From positions 1,674,001-1,738,000 of the forward strand of contig JAGUCH010000005.1 of the NCBI GenBank assembly GCA_019096065.1: a stretch of DNA of 64,000 nucleotides, written 5' to 3'. Shown piece after piece: positions 13,471 through 26,800 of the stretch; within the stretch, counting starts at the first letter, position 1; the number at the start of each line of letters is the position of its first letter. The position numbers and the translations under genes are program-made. This DNA is from Paracyclopina nana (lineage: Eukaryota > Arthropoda > Copepoda > Cyclopoida > Cyclopettidae). The notes below the pieces were generated by a model. It did not search any database, was not told the DNA's origin, and saw only the letters and a program-made list of their open reading frames with translations.

Positions 13471-14610
13471 ACAAAATTTTCCCTTGAGAGATTGATGTGC
13501 TGTGCTCATTGCTCTTATGTTTGTACTAGTTTCAATAAAAAATGACCATATCTTGAATGAAACTTCTGGTGATATCGGGCTTCTTTTAATGGCTTGCATA
13601 GTGATTTTAATTACGATGCCTAATGATGAAACGAGCCGAAAATTTTCAGCTTTATCAAGCTCTTGGTGAGGCGTTCAGTTCTTGCGATCCCAAGCCTTTT
13701 CAAGCTTTATGTGCTTTTCACTTTTTACCGTTAGACTTGTGCCCAATTATTTCATGTGAAGTAGTCAGTTCACTCAGTTGTCACTCAATAATTTTTGCTA
13801 GAATACAAGATCGGTGACTTTCAAATTTCAATAAAAGTCTTAAAAGATTTTGCATCACTGATGCAAAATCTTATCTTTCAATAGACAATGGGGCCAACTT
13901 TTCTTGATGAAAGCGTTTCGCATCATTAGTTGTTGTTCAGTTTAGCCAAGCGCTGCTAGCGAAAAGCTGAAATATATATTTTTTTAAGGTTAGCCTTCTG
14001 GGCTTCCCATTGCCTGACCATGTTATTGGGTGATTGCTGAAATTCTTAAAACCATGAACCGACAAAAAGCCTCATAAAGATGTTTTATAAATGCTAAATG
14101 GGTCTAGTTTGTTAACTTGGTTAACACACGCGTATATTTTTTAGTGGTTTAAGAGTAATTTTTAGCAGCTCGCAGGATTAAGGCAGTATTAGTAAACTTT
14201 GGATTTTAAAAAGAGACTTGATTTAGTTGATTATCATTTAGAATTGCAACAATTTATTAGTGCAAGACAAAAAGTAATAATTTCAGCGAATTCGTTTGAC
14301 AGCTGTTTTTTATATACATTTAAGCAAATTTTTGAAAGTCCGTTTGCTTTTTTTGAAATTCATATGCAAAATTGCAAAGAAATATATACCTAAAACTATG
14401 GCATCATAATAAATCTAATTTGTGTGAATTTCACTGATATGGATTATGGAATTAACGTGAGCTTTATGCTCCGTGGCTCCGGCAAAGATAAAAATGAGCA
14501 GTCAAACTTTTGAAGATTTTTTGAAAACTTTTCGTTTTACATAACATTTCTGGTATATTTTTAAATGCTCTAAAACCTCAAAAGGTACGTTTTGGAATTT
14601 TCCCTGATTT
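13471..14610. other. Intergenic region between H4 and NOS
   Basis: AT-rich DNA with no recognised gene. A possible polyadenylation signal lies at 13534-13539. There is a perfect palindrome at 13844-13872 (listed separately). No tRNA or other RNA gene was recognised. Confidence 0.55.
13844..13872. repeat. Perfect 14-bp inverted repeat with a 1-nt centre
   Basis: The arms AAGATTTTGCATCA and TGATGCAAAATCTT flank a single C at 13858. It lies about 430 bp downstream of the H4 stop. Possible roles are a dimeric protein site, a cruciform or a transcript-end structure; none can be decided from sequence. Confidence 0.8.
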
Positions 14611-14914
14611 TATAGCTTCATAGATCATTAAACTGAACGCAGATAAAAATCGACCCTTATAAATAGAGAGCATCCCAAACCATCACAGATCAGTTGACAG
14701 CCAAACACCTAGCTGAAAAGACGGTATTTCCATTAATTTGAAGAAACTCGTGGGAGCCTAGATTATTGCTGTTTTACAGCTTCATCAAGTTGCACCTTGA
14801 TAAAAATCGACCCCAAAAAAGAGAGCTTCAAAACCATCAGATTAGTTCACAAAAGAACACCTTATTGAAAAGACGGTATTTTCAACCATTCATTTGAAGA
14901 AACTCGTAGGAGCC
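14611..14914 (+). repeat. Tandem duplication of the NOS promoter / 5' leader
   Basis: Two imperfect direct copies, 14611-14759 and 14775-14914, are offset by about 164 bp at the start. Shared blocks are AGCTTCAT, GATAAAAATCGACCC, AGAGAGC, ACCATCA, AAAGACGGTATTT, and TTTGAAGAAACTCG followed by GGAGCCT. The first copy has TATAAATA where the second has a run of A (CCCCAAAAAAGAG), so only the first keeps a TATA box. The NOS start codon lies 41 nt after the second copy. Confidence 0.85.
14658..14694 (+). promoter_or_regulatory. NOS core promoter (TATA box and initiator)
   Basis: TATAAATA at 14658-14665 and an initiator GATCAGTTG (TCAGT at 14690-14694) about 30 nt downstream form an arthropod-style core promoter. 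It predicts a transcription start near 14692 and a 5' leader of about 260 nt that contains the second repeat copy, unless spliced. Confidence 0.6.
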
Positions 14915-14955
14915 TTGAAATTCCCAGTTTTCGCACTTAGCTGCTGAATTCAAAC

Positions 14956-17900
14956 ATGGTTGTCATGACAGTCCATGACGAAAATGAGGCAATCAACCAT
15001 GGAGTGGAGATAAAGAATGTGTCCACCAAAAAATGCCTAGTGGACAAGCTCATCACTTCCAAAAATCTTGGGGTGCATAATGAACAAAAAATGTACTTAA
15101 AAATTATAAAATAATTATCAATTTTTTGTAACGCAGCAATTGGGATGTGTGGAAAATCAGTGCTATGGATCACTGATGGGCACTTTTGGATATGCGCAAA
15201 ATAGCATTGAAAAGCCGCAAAAACTCATCCAGGCAAAGGAGTTTCTGCAGGAATATTTTGAAGAGAACAACCAAATGGATGAGTTCCAGGCTCGTTGGGA
15301 TGCTGTCAAGGAGGAAATCTCGTATTTGGACCGTTTTGATCTTGCTTACGACGAGCTCCTTTTTGCTGCTAAAACTGCTTGGAGGAATACGGCCAGATGC
15401 GTTGGTAGAGGAGTGTGGAAAGATCTCACTCTTCGAGATTGCAGACACATCGAAACTGTGGATGAAATGTACCTCAATATCCTTGCTCATATCAAAGAAT
15501 CTTACAACCAGGGTAGCATCAAGCCCATGTGCACGGTCTTTCCGGAAAGGCCACTCAATGGCCCTGACAAAATGAGGCTCTGGAATGCTCAGCTCTTCCA
15601 ATTTGCTGGATATTGGATTGATGAAGAGGCTGACATTGTCCTTGGAGATCGAGGCAATATTCACTTCACCGAAGTTGACAGATACAATTTTTATCCTTAC
15701 AATTCATTTATGTCAAGTATTTTAGTTTTGCCAATCTTTGGGCTGGAGGGGAAAGGGCACCAAATTTGACATTTTGCCATTGATCCTTTCTGGTCCGGAT
15801 GGTAAGCCAAAGTACTATGACATCCCAGAAGACCTGGTGCCAAGGGTGAAAATTGAGCATCCCACGATTCACACCATCTCAAAGCTGGATCTGCAATGGT
15901 ATGGCTTACCAGCTGTGTCTGGAATGATGCTAGAAGTGGCTGGCTTGCAATTTCCAGCGTGTCCCTTTTCTGGTTGGTATGCTCTGTCTGAAATCGCCAC
16001 CAGAAACTTCCTTGATGAGCACCGATATAATTTGAGATTGGTGAGCTCATTTTGCCTGAAAATTGCAAAATTAATGCAAAATAAGTCAATTTTAGGAAAT
16101 TGCCAGGGCCATGGGATTGGATACATCTTGTGAGGATAATATGTGGAGGGAAAGAGTCAACACTGAAATCAGCGTGGCTGTTTATCACAGCTTCAAATCT
16201 AAGGGAGTTACTATGGTGGATAACCATACTTTGGTATTTCACAACTTATATCATTCTTAACTAAACTATAAGGATCGTTTTGAAATCAGAATGAGCAATT
16301 TATGCTTCATTTCGACCAAGAATATAAAACTAGAGGAGGCTGCCCGTCTGATTGGGTATGGATCGTTCCACCCACTTCATCCGGATTGACTCTCACTTTT
16401 CATCAGGAGATGCTCAATTACCACCTGTCACCCTCTTATGAGTACCAAGAGCCACTGTGGACTAAAGTGGACAAAAAGAAGCCCGTGGAAAAAATTAAGG
16501 TCTTAAGAAGAGCCTCTTCTGGATCATTCACCAAAAAGTCTCCAAAGGTTTATAATAGCTCTTTTTTCCCGTCCCTTGACTAAACAATTTTAATTATTGC
16601 AGGCACTCATTTTTTATGGCACCACTACGGGCACTGCCAAAAAGTATGCCAATATCATGCAAAATATCCTTGATGGAATGTTTCAGGCAAAAATGAAGCC
16701 CTTGGGAACAGACAGCTTTGATGAAATCATTTCCACAAGCTTTGGTAATTTTTCATAAGATCTCCATCTAATTCCATAGTTTAGTGAATTAATGTTTCGT
16801 TCAGATAACGCAATTCTACTGATCATTGCATCAACCACTGGAAATGGTGAAGCACCTTTTCACGCCATTGAGTTCAAGGAGTCTTTGATTAAAGCTAAGC
16901 AAACTGGCAGGCAAATCATCAAAGGACTGAAGTTTTCTGTATTTGCATTGGGCAGCTCAAACTATGAGAATTTCTGCAGCTTTGGCAAATTCTGTGACCA
17001 AAGTCTGGATGAGATGGGAGGCTTCAGAATTGCTCCATTGGCATTGGCAGATGATCAGAAAAGCCAAGAAAGGTCATTGAGAATATGGGCCAAAGCAGTG
17101 GGTGAAAATGGATGCAATCTCCTCAACATAGCCTTGAGTCCGGACTTTGAGGCCAAATTACCATTTTCGTTGACTAGGGCTTCCAGAGCCAGTTGGGGAT
17201 CACTTGGAAGAATTGGAGAGATGCAGCAAGAGACGACAATCGACGATATAAAAGCTTTGCATGGCCAAAAGCTGGGACATGTCAATATTATGAAGAGTGT
17301 TTTACTGGAGAAGAAACGCCTGAGTGAACGCTACACAATGTTTACTATTGGCTTTCCAACCAATCCTTGGTTGAAATTTGAGCACGGAGATCATCTTTGC
17401 ATTTTCCCTGAAAATAATCCTGCACTGGTTGAAGAAATAATAAGTGTTCTCATTGATAAACCTGCTCCTTTTGATCTTGTGGCCTGGACAGAAGGTGACA
17501 TTCCACCATCCACTTTGTCTCAAGCATTGACATCTTTCCTTGACTTGGAGAGCATTCCAACCCAAGAGGTGATCAAGATCCTTGGCCAATTTGCGACGGA
17601 TGAGGTTGAAACCAAGGCCATTGAAAAACTGCATAGCAATGCTGAAGCTTATACCGAGTGGGCTGAAATGAAGCCGGACATCTTGGACTTTTTGAAGTTG
17701 TTTCCGAGCGTCAAAGTCCCCGCAGCTAGCTTTGTTGCTTCCATGGTAAAACTGGAATCCAGATCATTCAGCGTTGCTTCCCTCGAACCCAAGCAATATT
17801 TACATGAGGACCACATGATCCCTTGCACCCAATTGGTGGTATCAATGACTCAATACGAATCTGGATACAAATCCAGAAGAGGTGCATGTTCCGGATTCCT

Positions 17901-18483
17901 GTCGAGAATGCCAATTGGAGGCACTTTTTTCACTTATCAAGAATCCGATGGTCATTTCACGATGCAAAAGCTGAATGCTCCGATTATGATTTTGATATGC
18001 GCTGGCTCTGGAATAGGGCCTTGTCGGGTCCTGATCCAGCATAGGGCAAGGTTGGGAAAGGATGCCGAGACTTATCTGTACTTTGGATGCAGGGACGAAG
18101 AGGAAAATTTGTTTGCTGATGAGACTGCCAATGCTGGAGTCACCAGGATCAATGCATTCTCCAGGGTGGGAGATCAAAAGGTGTACGTGCAAAATCTCTT
18201 GGAACGAGATCAGGATTTCATTTATGATGCAATTTGCAACAAAAAAGCCTCTATTTACATCTGCGGAAAGGTGACTTTGCTTAGTAAAGTAAATATTTTA
18301 AGTTGAAGAAGTTTTCAATTTCAGACAACATTTGGAGTGGACGTGAGGCAATGCTTAATAGGCATATTCAAAGCCAAGGAGAATCAAGGAGGAAAGGATG
18401 ATGGCTTGGAATACTACAAAGGCTTGGCCTTGTATGATCAACTTGTGTCATCGGGCTCCTTGATAGAGCAATCCTTTGGATAA
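14956..18483 (+). CDS. Nitric oxide synthase, divergent and compact
   Basis: NOS makes nitric oxide and citrulline from arginine, O2 and NADPH. Eight exons give 1043 residues: 14956-15072, 15137-15673, 15726-16040, 16096-16233, 16290-16547, 16603-16744, 16805-18270 and 18325-18483. The oxygenase domain has the zinc-site CxxxxC (Cys43, Cys48), heme-ligand Cys127 in [34 protein letters not shown] and substrate Glu409 in FHQEMLNY. A short basic linker (about 427-455) replaces the usual longer calmodulin-binding segment. An FMN domain ([21 protein letters not shown]) and an FAD/NADPH reductase follow ([20 protein letters not shown]). It is shorter than typical NOS (about 1150-1430 residues); the C-terminal tail and FMN-domain autoinhibitory insert appear missing. 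The donor of exon 2 (GTTGAC at 15674) is non-consensus and that 52-bp intron is the weakest point. It lies between two histone gene pairs. Family certain; activity and calmodulin dependence not shown. Confidence 0.92.
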
Positions 18484-18743
18484 TGTAAAATGTCAAGCAC
18501 TCATGGACTTACGATTTCCCACCCAATTCTGCACAAAATATCACTCCACTATTCACTTGACAACTTTGCACGCACATATCTACTATCTAGATTACTAGCA
18601 TAAGATAATAGATCTATCACAATTCACTGTGAGTCTTTGAGCTTCATAGCAACATTGTATTCTCTATCACAAATTTTGTGATTTAATTGGAAAGATGTCA
18701 TTAGGTCTAGCATGAGACATATCTCTTTGTGGAAACTTTTGGT
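18484..18743. other. Spacer between NOS and H2B 3' ends
   Basis: This short convergent spacer should contain the NOS 3' UTR. I found no canonical AATAAA on the plus strand. No gene is seen. Confidence 0.5.
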
Positions 18744-18759
18744 GGCCCTAAAAAGGACC
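18744..18759 (-). promoter_or_regulatory. Histone H2B mRNA 3' stem-loop
   Basis: On the minus strand this reads GGTCCTTTTTAGGGCC, a 6-bp stem with one T-G pair and a TTTT-type loop, about 30 nt past the H2B stop. It is the SLBP-dependent 3' processing signal. Confidence 0.9.
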
Positions 18760-18788
18760 TTTTGGAATACATCCAGATGTTCTCCAGT

Positions 18789-19160
18789 TTACTTGGAGCT
18801 GGTGTACTTGGTGACGGCCTTGGTGCCCTCAGAGACGGCGTGCTTGGCCAATTCACCGGGGAGGAGAAGCCTGACAGCGGTCTGGATCTCCCGGGAGGTG
18901 ATGGTGGACCTCTTGTTGTAGTGAGCAAGACGGGAAGCCTCGGCAGCGATACGTTCGAAGATATCGTTGACGAAGGAGTTCATGATGCTCATGGCCTTGG
19001 AGGAGATACCGGTGTCAGGGTGGACCTGCTTCAACACCTTGTAGATGTAGATAGCGTAGGATTCCTTCCTTTTGCGGTGCTTCTTCTTGTCTCCCTTGGA
19101 GATGTTCTTTTGGGCCTTGCCGGCCTTCTTGGCAGCCTTTCCAGAAACCTTGGGGGGCAT
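18789..19160 (-). CDS. Histone H2B
   Basis: This intronless gene encodes 123 residues starting [19 protein letters not shown] and ending [17 protein letters not shown]. It is a nucleosome core histone that pairs with H2A. The N-terminal tail is of the arthropod type; from [20 protein letters not shown] onward it is nearly invariant. The 3' stem-loop lies just downstream. It is divergent from H2A, with a 979-bp spacer. Its initiator (minus strand CGGCATCAGTT, forward 19193-19203) is identical over 11 nt to that of H4. The TATA region is weak (AATAAATA, forward about 19221-19228). Certain identification. Confidence 0.98.
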   Translation of the reverse strand: MPPKVSGKAAKKAGKAQKNISKGDKKKHRKRKESYAIYIYKVLKQVHPDTGISSKAMSIMNSFVNDIFERIAAEASRLAHYNKRSTITSREIQTAVRLLLPGELAKHAVSEGTKAVTKYTSSK

Positions 19161-20523
<1,363 letters not shown>

Positions 20524-20562
20524 GATGGATCTCCCACTTTTCTTTATGGAGAAAAACGCAAC

Positions 20563-20578
20563 GGCCCTTTTTAGGGCC
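20563..20578 (+). promoter_or_regulatory. Histone H2A mRNA 3' stem-loop
   Basis: GGCCCTTTTTAGGGCC, a perfect 6-bp stem with a TTTT-type loop, followed by ACAAATA. It is the SLBP-dependent 3' processing signal. Confidence 0.93.
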
Positions 20579-23500
20579 ACAAATAAGTTCCTCAAAGAGA
20601 TTCTAAGAATGCCATTCATTAATTAAAAATACTCATGAACGATCCATCACATTCAGATCTAGATGGTTTTCAATGAATATTCAGCCCCCTTTGAACAAGT
20701 GGTGAATACTACGATTTCTCATGGGTCATAATTGCTATACCATGTTTCGGATTTTTTATCAATAGCTCCTTAAATAATGCATTTGCTCAAATGTTTTGGA
20801 TTACTTACTACGACTCCTAGGAAAAAAATTAAGCAAGTAAGTTAAAAAGCTAGCACTACTCACTGCACTAGCCAATAGTTTCCTTTTTGATATATAGATG
20901 GCGCTGTTTTCATGAACTCAACATATTTACGAATAAAAGCGCCCTCGTGCGGAGAAAATAAGAAGCTGTCAGCTCTGATTGTCGTAATAAATTGGAAATT
21001 GCTGGGGCAGCAATTTGACATTGTCATCGAAGATAAATGAAAACCTCGATTCAAGGTAGCCAATCATAATGATAATAATAGCTAGCTTGCACATATGCTG
21101 CTGTCATCGAATGCGAGAAAAAACTTTCCCTTTATCATCTCTCAATTATAGTTACGGGTCCACCAAATGCGTTGAACTTCGAACAATGGGGCATAATTTC
21201 AAAACGACAAGGCTGAGTGCAATTATTATTTTGTCTGGTGGATGTGGCAATACACAATTGGAAAACTGCTTCTCAGGACACCCATATCACAAAATGGTAA
21301 TGACCCTTTATCTTTAAAAGCATTATTTTGTTCTATGAATGAAAGTGAGCTTTTGCATTTGTGGCCTTTTGCACTTGTGTCAAAGTCATTAAGCTGATTA
21401 CAACTTGCGCTCAGTGCCAAAATGATCACAGTGGGCTAAAAAACCGCACTTTTTTATCCTGTTTGGCTCGCGTGCTTGATTAAGCATACATCAAATGACT
21501 GTAGGCACTCTCTAGTGTGTGCATAGAGGGAGAAATTGATGCATTTGGGCTCGATGCCAGAAACCCTTGTGTCCAGATTGCAAAAACAAGGCAATTTAGG
21601 GCCTATACGCAGCAATTTGGAATTGGGTAAAACTCCGTTTAAAAGCATCTGTTGTTGGCATTGAGGCATTTTTGCAGCGAAATTGAACCTAGATGAAATT
21701 AAAGTACTTAGAGGGTCCGTGAAAAATTGTGCACATGCTGGCTATTCTACGTGCCGTGAATTTTGAGCATTCATCATGAGCCAAAAGTTTCACGTCGAGA
21801 ACCTTTTCTATGTTGCGCGCCGCGTCGCGCAGCTCAGAGTCCCAGGGAAAGTGGCCATTATTTTTAAAATCCTTTTAGCCAAACAACGGCATGATAATAG
21901 TAGTTGGTAGTAGTACAATGAATGAAAATGACCTGGTTGACCTCAGGACAGAAATGGCATTCTCGACCCAATTTTGAATAAGCCGCTCGGATTGTTTTCA
22001 ATTACTACGCAAGTGCTAGCGTTGAAGTCTCCCAGCTGCAGCAGCTCGCGCCCTCTTTGCTTATTAAGCAGATGATACAAAAAGTGGATCTACATTCTGA
22101 GCTTAGCTGCATTCCTACGTTTTGTTCTACCAATTATGAGTTTTCCCCGCCACACTTTTCCCCAGACTCGTGCAGTTAAAGCATTTCGTAGCATAGCCGG
22201 AATTTTTATGAACCCTTCTCTTCCTATGATTTGATGATGTCGGTAAGATGTAACCGCCTCGGGCGACAAAATTGGACCTTAAATTAAGCTGGAAAGATGT
22301 TTTTCTGTCAAAAAGTAACGGGCCACACCTCGGAATTTCATTTACATACTAAATGCCTCATTTTCTGCTTTTGCGCAATTCTTGTACGCATAGCACTCCA
22401 AGTGACTGACACGTTTTTGTTATTCAAAACGCTGAAGAAAGGTAACCAGGTTTCGCGAGGCTTTTTTTCTGAAAATGGCTCGCGCGGAGTGAAAATGCGA
22501 AAAAACTTCCAGAACGGTAAAAAAGGCATTAAAATCAAGTTTCATTCTGTATAAGGCAAAGGTGCCATTCGAGGAAAGAAATTTATGGCGAGGAGTTCGT
22601 AAAACTGCTTCTAATGAGACATTCAATGGCCTGGGTCGCTGTTGAAGAAAACCACGAATAAATTGGATAATTGGACAAATTCGATATCCGGAGCAACAAC
22701 TACCATCGTCATGATGATCGGTTGTCTGGGAAACTGCTAGTTCATTAGCTGACACTCAGTAGTTGCCCCTCACCAGCTGACTTCTTGACCCGTGTGACCT
22801 TGCGCGGTTTAAAAACAATCCGACAACTAACATGCACGGTGGGAAAACCAGGCCGTTTCTTCGTATTTTATGGCATAACTCGCGGAGTTATGTGTTATGG
22901 CCGACAGCAATCATCTTGTAGACTCTCATTATTAATCTAGCCAAGTTGAGAAAAAACCTCTTGTTGGCTTTTTTTCATTTCATGACTCCAAATGTGATTT
23001 GAGCATTGTTTGCCCACTTTCGTTTTTTCCCCGGTCTCATCTCTTTGTCAAGATCTCCTTGGCTGACAACATATGTGAATGTGAGGCCAGAAAATTCGGT
23101 TTTGGTCGCAGCAAGCGTAAATCAGTCGAAAAAACACCTGATCATGGTTCCAAGAAGCTTGCAATTAACCTTGATCTTATCGTGAATAAACTAATATTGA
23201 TTCCTAGCTACAGGATGAAAGTCATCAAAACGCTCCTTTGATGGAGCACCTTTCAGGCTATTGTTCCACATATTTTTTGCTGGCCTTTTGTAATTACAAT
23301 TTGGAGGTACGGGTAAACCACTCGATGGGCTGATTGTGATTTCTGCTGTCTGAGAGATGACAACCGCCCAGGGCTGGAAATTCTTAGATGACTTGGGCCA
23401 CTGTGTTTTTTGGGGCCGCCTCGGGTTCAAACTTGGTTGGTTGCTGGAATTCTGACAAGCTCAACTTCTTCGGCCACTAGCCCTGCACATCGGGTCAAAA

Positions 23501-23870
23501 ATCCATCTCAAAAATCCAATTATATTGTATTTTAGGTGGCGCCATCTTTTGTTTACAAACCTGACTTGTGTTGACCTCAGCGCCACCTATGTAACAATAA
23601 TAATATTATTAGAAGCAGAGTGTAAATAAACAAAAGGAGTGATTTTCGCGCGTGGTTGGCCCCAGCGTGCATCTATGGTATAGCTCGCAGGTTGGCACCG
23701 CTTGTCCAAAGGCTGACCTGGAGCTGGTGAGGGCAAGGAACCTACCATCTACTGGACGCATGCCTAAAATCGCGCGCGAGCTCCAAGAACAGCTACAGCG
23801 CCAGCTCCTCCACCAACCCAGGATTGCCAAGAACCCAAAAGTGATGCTGAATTTCAACAACAATAACAGG
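20579..23870. other. Intergenic region between H2A and FBXL7-like gene A
   Basis: No coding exon was recognised in about 3.3 kb. Three AGRTGGCGCY-type motif sites are present: 20896-20905, a back-to-back double site at 23534-23547 and an inverted copy at 23579-23588. The last two form a loose inverted repeat. The region from about 23590 should hold the promoter and 5' leader of gene A. No histone H1 gene was found. Confidence 0.55.
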
Positions 23871-23890
23871 TGCTGCTGCTGCTGCTGCTG
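23871..23890. repeat. CTG/CAG trinucleotide run just before the gene A start codon
   Basis: About six and a half TGC units (20 nt) end five nucleotides upstream of the ATG at 23896. It would lie in the 5' leader. Confidence 0.9.
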
Positions 23891-23895
23891 ACGAA

Positions 23896-26800
23896 ATGGC
23901 CTCAGAACAGCCACTGAGGCTGCTCTCCGATGCGAGCAAGGCCTCCAGGCTGAGCCCAAGGTGCAACCTCAACGGATCCTCCAGCTCCTTGGCCTCCAGT
24001 CTCACTTCTAGGTCTCCCTTTGGCCTCTCCAGGCAAGCCTCAGTGTCGAGCTCGGTAAGCAGATAATTGGAATTTGCAGCCTCGTCATCTCCTCCTCCTC
24101 TTCCAATTTTGTGCCAGAATGTCGCACATCATTATATTTGGGGTATTTTCAGCCTTGTCATGTTGTTCATCATGGCCGCCAAAGCTCATCCACTTCTGCG
24201 GAATTGAGCCAATATAATTTGGCCCCGCCAGTTATCCCACCAAGGAGGCCGTATTTCATGGCCTCGCCCACTGGGGGCACCACGCCCGCGCTCATCAAGC
24301 TGAGCAGCCCGGTTGACCAGGGCTACCAAACTCTCTTGTCAACTTCGGCCACGCCCCCTGTCACTACTTCAGCTGCCAAACATTCCCCTTTCGACTGGTT
24401 GAGCGACGACCTCGTGGTGCAAGTGTTCAAGTTTTTGCCCACCAGAGGGCTCTGTGAGTGTGCTCGGGTCTGTCGCAGGTTCTACTTTTTGGCCTGGGAG
24501 CCCAGATTATGGACCAAAATTGACCTGAGCCTCAAGCTCAGGTGTGACCAGGCTTTGCTCACCCTACTCAAGTTGCTTTCAAGAGACATGCTGACCTGTC
24601 GAGCCGTGGAAAGGGTCACTCTTGGCTCGTCTGGTGGGCTGTCCGATGCAGGGCTGGAAGTGGTTGCCAGCCATTGCCCGAATTTGCGCCAATTCCAGGT
24701 GAAAAACTGCAAGAGCATCACCAACTCTGGCATCCAGAGGTTGTTGACTAAATGCCCCAATTTGACTCACTTGGAGTTGCCTGGTAAGAATTCGGTTTTT
24801 AAAGCCTTGCGCGCTTTGTTTGTTTATTTGTTTACACTTTCATAGCCTGCCGTTCACGGCCCGGCTCGCGTTAAAAAACAACAGCTGACGCACAGCTAGC
24901 ATGCGCAGACGTCAGCTGACAAACTTGAATTGCAGCTAGGAGAATTTTTGGTGCAGCTGATAGATCCCCCACTGATGATGCTGGAAATCTATCAAGCAAG
25001 CTCACAAAGGGCTGTTCAATCAAACAAAATGTGATGACCTTGTTAGCCCTCATGCCCTAACATGTCAAAACTTGCCATTAAATTCCAACTCATCACTCAT
25101 GCATAATATGGATTTCACTTTCGGGGGCTAATTTAATTTACGGTTCCTTGGAATTTCTAGTTGATCAAACAATGCAGTAGTAGTTATTTTCCTTTGATGC
25201 CTGAATTTTTCGAGTGCACTGTCTCATGTTTGCCAGCTGCAAATATTGTAATTTCACGGCCCATATTTATTCGAGGATCAGCATGTGCAAAAATAGTGCT
25301 TGTAAAATTCGTGCAGATCGAGTTTTGCACGCCATTATCATCGTTACAACAACCTGTTGCAAGCACACTGGGCTTTTTGCCCATTTACGATTCATAAAAA
25401 AGGACCAGATTCACCATTTATTCGCCCCATAAAAAGACTGAAATAGTCGCACAATTTTGAAGAGTTGGTTTTTGCAATCATCCTGCGGTTTTTGCTGGCT
25501 GCTTGCAAAACTTGAAATTAGCTGTATTTGGATGGAATTAATCAAATATCCCACTGTGCGCAAGCCGTGCGGTGCACTTTTTATTTGGGACCACTTTAAA
25601 AAATCTGATAACAACTCTAGCAGCAACCAGAGATCATCTTTATAATAACCTACACAATCTACAGTGCCCTCAGCCCTGAAAATCCTCAAATTGGCCAAGC
25701 ATCAGCTAGAAAGTAGTCCAATAACTCTAATGGAGGCGCCCTTAAAAATCACCCAAATCAAATTGCCATTGGAACGGATTTTACGCTTTAAATGGCTGTC
25801 ACTGTATTTATCACACACATATGCAGAGTTGAGTAACAGCAGTTGGTGGTTGGCTTTTGGTTCTATTCGGTTCATTAATGCAAGATAACTTTGTCATTTT
25901 TTGTTTGCCGCAAACTCAAGAGATTCCGAGATTTGGTCTACTGCATCATGACTTCCTAAAATGTCGTCAGATGTCTGACAAGGGAGGGGACACACAAAGT
26001 TGACGTCATCACGCGCTACTGCGGCAAAAAGTCACGAATTTTACTCCATACCGAGAAAATTGCTGCTTGCGCGCAGCTGATCGCGTAGATTGGAATCCTC
26101 AAGGACCGAAAATTAAATTGAGAAATCAAGGAAGTGGAAGAATGCACATTATTTACTCAAAAATCGTTATTTTCTCTTCTGGCAGGTTGCTCCCTGATCT
26201 CGACCACTGTGGGCTTGGAAGGGCAGAATAGCTTGCTTTTTCTCGATTTATCCGACTGCACCAGGCTCATGGACGCTGGCCTCAACTTGATTGCAAAAAA
26301 TTCCCCGCATCTCAGACAACTTTTCCTCCGGAGATGTATTAATATCACAGGTATGTGCTGCTGCTCCCTTTGATTTATGAACCGGTCAAAACTGAGCTGG
26401 CTTTGGCTATTAATCGATTAAAATGCTTTTCTTCTTTTGCCTGATTAATGGGGCCGTTATCATAGAGCCAATGAAGAGCTATCCACTTTTTTCTGCTATT
26501 TTATAACTCGTTTCAATCACGTGGCTGGCATAGCAAAAAGCTAAACGGAAGCAAGCCAGATTTATATCAATTTAGAGGGATCTGCAGAGGAGGTCTTTTT
26601 ATTAAGCTCGTGTGGATTTTGAAGACCCACTGTTGAGCATTTCCAATTTAGCCCATTAATATGTCGAGTAGCTCTTTTTTGCTCGCCTACTTGGAATGAT
26701 TGTAATTAAAGCTGGAAATTTGTCGCATTTATCATGCTACGCGCGCACAGCAAATGAAGTTGTGAAATCAATCATTTCTTCCTGGGATCCATCTTGCTCT

